DNA from: Siphonodentalium dalli
Lineage: Eukaryota; Mollusca; Scaphopoda; Gadilida; Siphonodentaliidae
Assembly (NCBI GenBank): GCA_032622095.1
Contig: CP136063.1
Location: forward strand, 278,065,426 to 278,129,425
Length of the DNA: 64,000 nt
Direction: 5' to 3'
The notes below the pieces were generated by a model. It was not told where the DNA came from, did no database searches, and worked only from the letters and a program-made list of their open reading frames with translations. The position numbers were made by a program, and so were the translations under genes. Shown here piece after piece: positions 27,901 through 40,560 of this stretch (position 1 is the first letter of the stretch; each line of letters begins with the position of its first letter).

Positions 27901-30900
27901 GACTGCAAGTACCAATGTTGACCAAAGTTTTGTCAGTATGTTCCGTAAAGACCTTGGTTTTAAAATCTTTGAGGAATTCAGATTTACGTTAGGGCCGTCC
28001 ATTGAAATTTGCAGGAGCTGGGACAGATTTAAGTTGTGTGTGAAGTGTTCAAACTCTTTGAGGCAGTCATCCGCTCGCCCGTGTCCCATAAATGTGGAGT
28101 CGAAATAGCTACTAGACACTAGATTTGTAGAGGTATCCATGAATCTGATGTGTATGTCCATTTGTTTGTTTTGTAGGGTTGAATTTAAACTTTCGTCAAA
28201 CAGGAGGACGTAGGTATCGGCGTCCTTCAGACGTGAAGTCATTTGCTGTCTGAAATATGGCACCAAACCATATTTGGTGAGATATGCTGTTTTGCGATCG
28301 CCACATGAAAACGATTTTGCTATGTTGGAGTCGGGAAACATCTTCGCAAACAGTTCTGCGGTGTGTGTCGATCTGTTGTAGCTATAATGTGACTCAACAA
28401 CTTTCATCGTCCACAAGATTTCAGATTTGACCACTTCCTCTGTTCTCACAAATGGTGTCACTGTTGGGCCTCTGGATGTGGATGAAACTGATGTCGATGT
28501 GGAGTTTGTGGACGTTGTGGGCGTGGCATTCGTCGCATTGTTCATAAACACCGAAATGTCATTCGACTTTTGACTCCGGTCGATGTGTCTTTTCGACAAA
28601 ATGTGGCTTTTCAGGGCCGCCTCGCCCATACCGGCTATTGTGAACGTTTTCGCGCATATTACGCATTTTGCCGAATGAATGTCATGATCGGGCGACAACC
28701 ACTGCTTATACTTTGTTTGTTTACACTATTCGACATTGAACTTGCACTTTCCCGGCATATTTATTTGTTCAGCCGGTTAAATTTTCTATTAACTTACATG
28801 ATTGGCTGGTGTAAATTTTCCCTCCAATCAGAGCGAAGCTTACATATGCTTTGCGGAGAGCACACAGTTTCGTACTATTGAAAAATCGTACGTATCGGAA
28901 ACGATGCTATTTTTAGCGATTACGCGATGTCTCCCTCACTTCCGCCGCAATGTTCCGTTCGATTTTTACGATCATATCGGCGATGTTAACAGTTTTCTAG
29001 GTATAAGACCGCCCATGCCTTGTTGTTTATTCCCCAGGCCCGGTCTTATACCAGAATTTAAGCACTTTTAATGACCTGAGTGGTATTAGGGTGAGAATTT
29101 AAGCAGTTTTAAGGGCCTTGAAAATAGAAAATCAAATTCAAGCACTTTTAATGACTTTAAGCACCTGTGCGAACCCTATGGTTCAAAGAAACTAAACTTT
29201 TCCAGATAAACAAAGATAAATAACTCTAGAAGGGAAAACCCGAACAGAACGATTGAACACTCCTCTGAATGTCGTCATAGAGGTGAACATCCATACCAAA
29301 TTTCATTAAGATCTGACAACTTGTTGTTGAGATATCTGCTTGGACAGACGGGCGGAGGACAGGACGCATGTAATCCAGTATACCCACCATTTCCTTCGGT
29401 CATAGGGGTACATAAAGGATAATGCTGCATAATGGAAGCATTATTCCTACGACAATTCAGATCAAATACATGGATTTCAAATGGAAATGCTGATTTTTAT
29501 TGAATTTTGAGGTATTCTAGTTATATTGCCCTGTCTTGATTTTGTTCTATGAAGTATCCCAAAGCTATAAATAGAAATAAACAACTTATAAGCGATGTTT
29601 CTTCTATATTCATTGATTGTCTCACTCTCGTAGCTATAAATTGCAAAAAATCACCTGATAAGCAACATTTGTTCCATACTCATTGAGCGTCTCATAGCCG
29701 ACCCTTTTGGACAGAGATATACAGGCTATACGTCTCGGCTGTGTGCAAGCGATCTTCTGATAACCAGCTTCAATGAGATACTGTGGCACCTACAAAACAA
29801 AGTGTGTCTTAACCCTTTCTATACTAAATGGATTCTCCCACTCAGTTATAAAAGTATACATTAGAATGGTCCAATTTAAGAAATGGATGTTGTTTGCTTG
29901 TGTTCCATAGAGTATGGATGCAAGTTGGTCTGACATTTTGTGTGGAACGCGAACACACATAAAAATGTCAGACCAACTTGCATCCATACTCTATGGATGC
30001 AAGTTGGGGTCAGCGCGCGACGACATGTGACGTAATTTCGGCCAACCAACGTCCGGCATTCATGTTCCACAATGCGAATGGATGTTTGAGTGTAAATATA
30101 TTCATTTGGAGGACTCAAGAGCATTCAGGTAATAAAAGCAGACGACAGACAGAAAAACAGATAATACAGAAGCAGAAAGGTTTATATTTATTAGTGGCAA
30201 ATGTTCAGAAAATAAGATCAACAACGTTTATTGAACTTATTATCTGAACATTCCTCCATCAGTTATAACTGAGGGATGTTCAGGATATATAAGCAGACGA
30301 CTGACAGACGACCAGATAATAAAGTGCAGAAACATTCCTATTACTGTGGCACCTACAAAAACTGGAGGTGTTTTCAGGAAAAATAAGCAGACGACAGATA
30401 ATACAAGTGCAGAAAGAGTCCTATTTATAGTAGGGAAATGTTCGTTTCCTAAGGGATAACTACTCATCAATGAGTATTTAGTAGTGTTCAAACGATTAGT
30501 CGACAAATAATCGTCGACGTTGGTTTGTCGGAAAATCGACTCTAACTTCCACAGTCGACTAGTCGGAATACAGTATATAATCTCATCAGCTGGCCTTGAC
30601 AATGCATGGTTTCACTAAATGTGGGTCAGAAAAGCAGCAAAGATAGCTAGTCTATGTTCAAGAAGCTTTCCAAAGTCCAAACATATGTAATAATGTCGAG
30701 CTTGACATAGAACTACGCTGAAACGGCGAAATTGTCATGAAACGGCGACAATTAACTTGCTGAGAAAATTATTCTTTTTATATATATACTCCCTATACCG
30801 CGGACGCAAAAATTCGTAGTGCGCATTTTTAACCAACACAGGTAAAGAGGGAGGGGCTTCCACAAAAGTGTTCGTCGATATTAACTGAGTCTAACTCTCC

Positions 30901-33900
30901 GCTTGCTATGTACGCTTTACGGAAGTTATGGCAACTTACAAAGTAGGCCTATGTACGCATCATCGTATATATAATCATTATAATGTGTGTCACACAGTGT
31001 GTGGGTTTTCTTTTGTTTTTTTTTATTTTGATCTGACTCGGAGACTGAGTATCGTTTATTTTCTATACCCTGGCAGGGAAGTATTTATTTGATTTCATGA
31101 TTAAACAGAAAATCCCTCAATTATTTCCTCAATTATTTATTCTCATTATCATCGTAGATTCGTAGGGAACTTATTTGCGATCGGTGGGTTTCTAGAGCAC
31201 CGGTTCACGTGATTCAATTCTCCGATCACAGTAGAGTGTAAATATTGTGATGATGGCACGGAATTTGTAATTTTCTTTCACATGTGTTTCATTAGTATAA
31301 GGTTGGTGATGTATTTGGCCGACTAGTCGACGTCGACTCGACTTTTGGGGTTCGACTAGTCGACTCCAGAATCCCAGAGTCATTTGAACACTAGTATTTA
31401 GTATAGAAAGGTTTAAGTTAATTAAACAATTCACTGCTGAATTAATTTTCCTATTCAATTCTACAACAATACATTGGAATGGTCTAATTTTTATATGTAG
31501 GGACAATTTGATAACATACCTTATTGCAATAAAAATAAATCAGCATTTCACAAGTCATTGTTTTTCAATAGCAACTCATGTAAATTGCTTCTAAACAAAC
31601 CCTGTTTAATAAAGCTTGCTGGCCAGTGCTCATTTACAGGCCAAGGTTATATGAAATTTTAAAGTTGTACATATATTTTCCATGTCTTCATAGGTAATAC
31701 TGTACACACACAACTTTTATCCGTGCATTTGAAATTATTAAGGGAAATGTGATGGCCAACAGTCTTGATTTGTTATATCGCCTAAATGTAGCACATTTGC
31801 TGAATATAGAACTCAAATAGCTATTTTTAGATAAAGTCCTGACTCCCCGCAAACTAAATTTGGTATACATAATAAATACATATATCTACCACCCTCACCA
31901 CTTTGATATACATAATAAATACATATATCTACCACCCTCGCACTTTGATATACATAATAAATACATATATCTACCACCCTCGCCACTTTGAAAAAAATCC
32001 CTGAGAAATGAACTACATGTATTTTGTTTATGTGGAATTACAATTTATAATAAATTTGTTATAAATCTGCAGTAATGCTCTAAGTAATCGACTTCTTAAC
32101 CACAGCAGAATTATGGGTAACTTTTCAGGATTTAGTCGGAAATATGGCTTGTTGTCATTCATCGGAAAGCTCTCCCGAGAGCTTTCTGATGAATGGCAAC
32201 AAGCCATATTTCCGACTAAATCCTGAAAAGTTACCCATACTTCTGCTGTGGTTAAGAAGTCGATTACTTAGAGTATTACTGTATGAAGTTATATGTAAAT
32301 TATCATATGACATTTGACCTACCTGTGTTGATTTTCCACAACCTGTATCACCAGCAACAACAATGAGTGGATGTTCTTTCATTTTGTCAATAATCATATC
32401 TTTATATTTATAGATGGGCAGATTATGTTGATCCTGTCGAATTTTCTTCAACTTAGCAAACTACAAATAGGTGGAGTAATTAATATCAATATACTCATAT
32501 TCTTCAAGTCAGGACATATGTAAATAAACTAATTATTCCATAAAGATTCCACAGGGTACCAGCCTAGAGGGAGGCTTGGGAGAAGTGTGTTACTTCTCCT
32601 CAATTTTTGCCTGGGAGAACTGACTTGTGTCTGCTATTCCAGTATGCTTGTTAAATCAAGAAAAAATATGAACCACAGTGTAATTATCAAGAGTGTTTAC
32701 CAATTGTAAGATTAAAATAATTTGTTTCACCGAATGACACTTATCCGATAACAGAAGGCTGATGCTGGGGGTGTTAAATAATATTGTATTGGTGGTCAGC
32801 AATTTTTAACCCGTTCTATACTAAATGGATTCTCCCATTCTGTTACAAAAGTATACATTGGAATGGTCTATTATTCAACTGGAGGGGTGTTCAAGAAATA
32901 TAAACCGACGACAGACAGAAAAAAAGTGCAACAATGATTAATTAGAAAGATTATATCATTTAACCCTTCCATGATGGGAGCTGCGCTGGTGCAGCATTAA
33001 AGATCATGTGCCAATGCATTCTCTTATATATGCGAGTCTTCTATAGGGAGCCTTGCATATATAAGAGAATGCACTGGCTTAAAAGGTCAAGGTAAATATT
33101 GTTAGGCCAATATGGATGGATCTTCCACTAAACACACCACACAGACGTCCAATGAAGATTGGGTGAATAATTGTTCTGGGCAACTTTAGCGATAGGTCAA
33201 AATATGGTCATGAGTCACAGACTCACAGAAAATGATAAGAAGAGTGGCTCTTACTTTCTGCTTTTGGTGGAAATGTATGAAATGATGGAGGATATCTTGA
33301 AATATCTTCGCACGCCGCCTCGTGATTTCTTTATCAATGTCAGCATCTGTAAATACAAAAGTCATAAAAAGTATATGAAGCAAACTTATGTGAATGTTGC
33401 AAACATCATCGTCTTCAGCAAACAATACTTAGAGGTAAGTTAAAGGCTGAAACATCATTATATTCAACAACAATATTTAGAGGTAAGTTAATTGATTGAT
33501 TGATTGTGGTTTAATGTCACTTTCAGCAACTAAGGCCATATCACAACATTGCCAGTTTTAGTGGTGGAAGAAATCTGCACATTTACGGCTAATCTAACAA
33601 TGATTTCAATGGCTGATAAAGTCGTCAACCATGAGCGGCAAACCACCGTCGAGTAACTGGCAACTCCACCAGATAATGGTTTCGAGTTACAAAGTCCATG
33701 ATGGAAATATCTGGATTTGAACCCTCATTGCCAGCGCTGGAGGGTGAGAAAGCTGGGAGTTCTTCAACAAACAATATTTAGAGGTAAGTTAAAGGCTGAA
33801 ACGTCATCTTCAACAAACAATATTTAGAGGTATGGTAAATGCTGATTGTATAATTAGACCTGGGAATAGAAAACTGGTTGAAACAGATGAAAATTAACTA

Positions 33901-36900
33901 TTTGTTTCAATTGGTATACCATTTTGTTAACAAGAGCATGGCTAGGGCATGGAAAAATATGCCTGTGGTAATTCCAACAAGGGGCCATATTAAACTCTGG
34001 TGAAAATTGGCAGGCGTAACCAAAATTCAAACTTGACCTGGATTTTGGGCTAGTAAACTCACATGCCAAATTTCATTCCATTCAGTTCTGACTTACATAA
34101 GTTATCATCCGGAAACAGTTATTTATTGTACAATTTAGAAAAGATGTGAATGAAGCCACTCTTCATGTTGTCATTCTTGCAAAATAAATATATTTTTAGA
34201 CCCCGGGAATTCCTCAGAATGCTATTTTTTAAGCCACCCCAGCATTTCTTTCATTGTTGTCACAGTCATTTCCAATGCGCCGAGAAACAATTCTTGTAAG
34301 GATTGGTACATCACAAGCATAATTATACATACCTGGTAATCTCCCTTTACGCAGAAAGTGATCAACATCTCTGCTCAGAAGGGAGATATTTATTCTGTGT
34401 TTTGTGTCGTAATTCCCTGGTAAATCCAGCTTATTTTTGCCTTTCAGACTGTGATGCTTCTTCTTTTTCCCTGCAAAAACACAACTAATGGTCAGCCAAC
34501 TGTGGCTTCAAAAACACAACTAATGGTCAGCCAACTGTGGCTTCAAAAACACAACTAATGGTCAGCCAACTGTGGCTTCAAAAACACAACTAATGGTCAG
34601 CCAACTGTGGCTTCAAAAACACAACTAATGGTCAGCCAACTGTGGATTCATTGTTGAGAACTGCTGCTATATATCCAGACTGAAATCCAGAGGAAGATGA
34701 TGTCCTTCAGTCTTTTGAAGCAACTTCTAACCTTCAGTGTTAAGATCAAACCTAGTAATTTATTGCAATTGTGGTGTTCAGGTGAAGAAAATGGCTCCCA
34801 AAAATACAAGAAATACTTATATACACACTCTATAGGGCTAAAATAAACTGGTAGAAGTCATAATATTTATCACCTCGGAAGAAAATGAGGCTCCCTTATT
34901 TTCTTCGGCATGGAACAATAAAGAGAGAATAACTACAGTTTTTGATTAACCCTTTACCCAACAGAAGGGCCCTGTGCCAATGCATTCTCTTATATATGTG
35001 AGTCGACCATAGGTCGCCTCGCATATATAAGAGAATGCATTGGCTTAACACATTAAAAATTATAAAATTGTTAAAGAATGTAAGAAAAAATGATAAAAAG
35101 TGTTAAAAAAAGATTTTTTTTAGGCCAATGCATTCTCTTATATATGCGAGGCGACCTATGGTCGACTCGCATATATAAGAGAATGCATTGGCACAGGGTA
35201 TAACTGTAACTATCACAATGTGGTCAAGGAGCCGATTCCAATGATATCCATATTTGTATGGTTCTATTGAGACAGACCGAAGATATTTTAGGCTGTTGAA
35301 GCTTTATTTGGCCGGTTTTGGCCGGTTTGTTGGGTAAAGGGTTAAACACCGAAATATCTCATGAGATGAGGAATGTGGCCTGTAGTGTGTACCAAATGAA
35401 ATTGATGATGGACACAGGCACGTATGCATGCACGCACAGATGCCAACCCTTCAAGTTGAGCTAAAAACCGAAACATGGCCATTTCTAATATAAATTAGGA
35501 ATTGCACTTGGCAGCACAAACATGAAAGTAATAAAGTACATATATAAACCCATCATTTTTTATGGGCAATCACCTTGTTTAAATATAAAATCTGTATATT
35601 AGTATTTTATATTTTATCATCTTGTTGTAAACACGAACATGGAAAAATTCAGATACTACTATGTCACATCCAAATCATCAACTGGGCCATAAAAAAATGA
35701 TGTTAGTCACATAAAATTGGAATTAAAGATGCGGCATTAGAATGTTTTCCCTATCAATCAAATTGGTAACTATTGTTATTAATTTTGATTTCAATAATGT
35801 AATGTCAAGCAACTGGAAAATAGCACTTGATCTTGTTTCTTTGTGAGTGAATGATTTTCCCAAAATCAAAGGTTTGTTTACATCCACTCCAGTATGTCTT
35901 ACCTCCACTCCAGTATATCTTACCTCCACTCCTATATGCCTTACCTCCACTCCTATACGCCTTCTTCCTTTGAAACTCCTGATATTTAACAAGAAAAACC
36001 CAGAAGTCATCAAAGTCCTTTGATCCTCTGAAGCAAAAATTCATGAAGCATTAAATATTTTCAGAATAAATGACTTAAGTAATGAATTAGAGGTAATTTT
36101 TTATTATTTTGGTACACAGATCTACCCTTTCTGAATTAACACAGGATAGGAGCTGGGCTGTCGTCCGGTGTATGGCATTCTCCTTAATGTTGACATCTCC
36201 AGATAAATTAAGTAGGATAACTCTAAAATTGAGAATCCAATACACATCCATGGATACCTTTTTCAAAATATACACCAAATTTGATTGAGATTTGAAAACA
36301 TATGCCAGCCCTGGGAATTGTGGAAAAGATTACTGGGTTATATTTTACCAAGGTCGAAGAAATCGGTCTGAAAACTTATATCACCTAGGCAATTTTGCAA
36401 CAATATTGCTTTTTACAACTATATATATTGCCATTTCAAATCAATAAGAACCTTACAACCCAGGTATGCTATATTATTATGATTAGGTATGAAAGAAATC
36501 ATAGACAATACTGTATGCTAAAATCTGATTCACTCAAATTACTCTCATCTAAATTCTTAGTTATTTTGGGGAACATTTTTTCCAGACAACTACTCAAACA
36601 TATACATGTAAGTACAATTCCCCAACCATCTCTCAAACAGTCACAAACAGCGTCATATAGTTAAAGCCCAGTGCCATGGATGCTATTATAGAACAATCTA
36701 TGTAAAGAAGAGTGAAATGAAGTCATTTTCAAGCCTTGAAATAGGGTGTCTGTCATTTGCAGAATGAGGTCCCCAGAGGGTGAATTTAGTGATGCTACCC
36801 CACTACACTAAATTCACCCTCTGGGGACCTCATTCTGCAAATGACAGACACCCTATTTCAAGGCTTGGTCATTTTGGCTAAAGAGGTTGTATTTGTGATT

Positions 36901-39900
36901 GACACAATGAAATTTTAATAACCGAATGAACCAATGCAAACTGATTTTGCCTATTTCCTCTAATTCCTAGGGCTGCTAATGCCTGCTATGACTAAGATAT
37001 TCAAATAGACAAAAATCATTATTTCCAGAAGAAAAGGAAGAATAATTCGAGGACGTTTTAACAGACAATTTAAAATTAGTTTAAAATCCATTGTGGCTCT
37101 ATAACAAATTTCAATGATATCCGGCAACCTGTGGCTGAGATATCTGCTCTAACATACATGTACATTTGGAAATACATAGGAACGGGTACATGTAATTCAT
37201 TAACCAATATGTTGACTACTTCAACTTGAGCATATAAATAATATGTCTCCCCATTGACTGTAACAATTCTTTTAGTTTCCATACCTTTTTATGTAATTTT
37301 GTTCCCTGAAAAATATCTTTGATAAATCTGATTTGTAGTTGACAAAGTTGAAGTTGAGAACGTCTTCATCAAAATCCTCTTCCGACTCGGATGAATTTTC
37401 AGACTGTCTCTCTTTGTGCACCTCTTTGTCAGGATCGCCTTCATTCCCTGAAGATGTGAAGAAGTTTTATGGTAAGCCCTTTGTATATTAAATGGATTCT
37501 CCCACTCAATTATAACAGTACACATCGGAATGGTCTATTATTCATATGGAGGGGGTTCAGGAAAAATAAGCAGATGACAGATAATACATGTACAGAATGA
37601 GTCCTATTTATAGGTGGGAAATGTTCAGACCTAATGTATTTTGTTGAACTTATTATCTGAACATATTCTAAGGGATAACTACTCGTCAATGAGTATTTAG
37701 TACAGAAATTATTAATAACAGAATACTCAGTGATTGATAGCGGTTCAGAAACATTTTGGAATATGACATCGATATAAGCTTGAGTAATAACTGGTTTCAT
37801 TTTAAATATTCAGATATACATGTACTATCAAGGTAAACTGTTGATTTTGCAAACAGATGTTTCAAATTCTATAGAGAAAGTCAAAAATTATGTTGGGGTA
37901 CAAAGGTCACAAGAATGAAATGGATCACAATCCTAGTAAAAATGTGATCATCCTCTGTGAAATAGAGAAATGAAACCTCAATGGAAGCCATGTTATTCAT
38001 TGAAAAGCATTAGTAATTGGACAGAACAATGGAGAAATAAATATACCAATAACACGATAAAAAATTTAAAAAATGAGGGAATAACAACTAATTGTATATT
38101 CTAAACAAGCCTGGAAATAGTGCGCCTGACATTTGCAGAATGAGGTCCCCAGAGGGTGAATTTAACAATGCTATCCCACATGGCCGGGCTAGTGTCACCA
38201 AATTCACCCTCTGGGAACCTCATTTTTCTTAGGCCTTAACTGCTATGGGAGATCTAGGATCAGATTGAAGTTCCCTAACTGAAGTTGACCCATTAGTCAC
38301 CTTACGTATTTTATATTCTGCAAAGTAGGGGATATAAAAACTGAACAGAAGGAAAAGAGTAACTAGAAACAATGTTAATTTGAGACGCGGGTGTCCGGTC
38401 TCGGCGTTTCGGCGTCGCAGCAGCGGCCCGGTCTCAGCTTAAATGCATTTATAAATATCTATGGGAATTTCTTGATAAAAACAAACTCCTATCCTTTTAC
38501 CAAGCTGGTTTCATGCGCAATGACTCTACAGTTTTCCAACTTACCAAAATATATGACAATATATGTCGATCACTAGACGACGGAAAAGAGGTCCGGTGTA
38601 TATTCTGCGACATAAGTAAAGCATTCGATAAAGTCTGGCACCGTGGCCTCTTGAACAAACTGACGAAAATAGGTATAAGAGGAAACTTGTATAACTTAAT
38701 GAAATCGTATCTTGATTGTAGGCAACAACAAGTTGTCATAAACGGCACACATTCGGAATTACAAGATGTAACAGCCGGTGTCCCACAAGGATCAGTATTA
38801 GGCCCTCTTCTGTTTTTAATTTATATTAATGATATAACCGAAAATATACGGTGCAACATTCGTCTATTTGCAGATGATACCTCTCTATTTCTCACTATCG
38901 AAGACCCCACTATGACCGCAAAACTAATCAACGATGACCTCGACACTCTCATGTGTTGGGCATCAGAATGGCTTGTAAAATTCAATCCCCTAAAAACTGA
39001 AGCTCTCTTAATATCCAGGAAAGAAACACCTGTATACCACCCACCTCTGACCATGGGAGCCGCGACAATTGTTGAGGTTGACAGCCATAAACACCTGGGA
39101 CTTACTTTCGACAACATGGGCTCATGGGGAATCCACATCAAATCTATGCTTGATAAAGTGTGGAGTCGAGTAAACTTAGTACGTAAACATAGATACAGGC
39201 TAAGCAGAGTAACGCTTGAAAAAATACATTACACATTTGTCCGACCAATACTGGAATATGCCTCCCCTGTTTGGGATAACTGCCCTAATTATCTTAGTGA
39301 TGACATTGAAAAGGTTCAGTACGAAATGGCCCGAATAGTAACAGGTGCAACCATCAGTACGAGTAACGAGCGTCTTTTATCAGAAACTGGCTGGGAACTC
39401 CTCTCCTCACGTCATAGAAAACACAAGCTATGTCAATTTTTTTAAATGATACGTGGAACTGCTCCATCAATTTTAAGAAATTATGTACGACCAATCCAGG
39501 CAAATAATTCCAGATACAACTTCAGATTTGAACATATAAGACTACCCTCGAATATTAACTATGACTATTATATGGAATCTTTCTTACCATCTGCAATTAC
39601 TGAATGGAACAAACTGCCGGAAACTACAAAGGGCACCAGAACAATCGAAGATTTCAAAAAGAAACTCAACAGTGACAATATACGTCCACCTGCGTATTTT
39701 TATCATAGTAAAAGCCGTAAATCTCATATCCTTCATACCCGGTTAAGACTGAACTGCAGCCACCTGAGTTCTGACCTGACAGACAATCATGTAAAACAAT
39801 TCCCCTTCTGTTTATGTGGGGAACTCGAGACAACTTACCACTATCTCTTTGAGGCCAGACGGGAACTATATGATTCACTACCCAATGTTGTCCTATCTGA

Positions 39901-40505
39901 GAATACTCTATTACGGGGATCAAGGGAGCTTAGTCTTCGCGAAAGCAAACAAATATTTAATGCAGTACAGACATATATTATGAAAACAAAAAGATTCCCA
40001 TGATTTGAACGAGTAACAAATTGCTTTGGATTCCGGTCGCGTTATGCGGCAGCAAGATATTCCCCAGAATATATGTAGCACTAAATGCCTTCCGATAACG
40101 ATTCCTTTGTATATATATTACTTACTTGCTATTAGCCTGCACATACATGAAACGATTCCACATGAGGGATGCTCCGAAATTCACAGTGAACACCTTTGAA
40201 ATGGGAATTGTCCTGTTTCGGGTTAGTGCTGCTGAATACGTACTTGTTCTCACGAAATATAGATATTCCACGACATACTTTGATTATGAACACTCGTAGC
40301 CGTGTGTGTCTGTTCAATTGATTACTTTTTGACGAATGGAACCAGTTAACAGCCAACGTGATTGACCCCCTCCCATGGCTTCTGACGCATGCAACTTACT
40401 ATAGGCGAGCATAATTGTAACCACGCAACAACTCAATTATTCCCCACCGCTGTCATCATTTCACGATTCATCTGTCCCCACGTCTTCTGCTCTCTCACCC
40501 TCTTG

Positions 40506-40560
<55 letters not shown>

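Larger units (their letters stand above)
29813..31412. mobile_element. Family C composite with nested hairpin and hAT element
   Basis: It opens CCCTTTCTATACTAAATGG after TTAA (29809-29812) and closes TTTAGTATAGAAAGG before TTTAAG (31413-). Inside, part of the unit (AGCAGACGAC, ATTATCTGAACATT) is repeated three times. A hairpin at 29908-29999 and a hAT element at 30482-31393 are nested. Confidence 0.7.

Noticed and set aside
27811-29178. Exact 8-bp target duplication for this hAT element
   Set aside because: The flanks (AACACATG and TGGTTCAA) do not match. The ends and transposase support hAT, but the duplication cannot be claimed.
33006-33077. Solo hairpin as a miRNA precursor
   Set aside because: It is a family A hairpin module present in many copies. 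Transposon origin explains it.
35723-36044. AYRSGGK heptapeptide repeats as a fixed protein repeat domain
   Set aside because: The first donor of the array removes all but part of one unit and restores the DHX34 phase. Repeats in protein would need alternative splicing, which is listed as a finding only.
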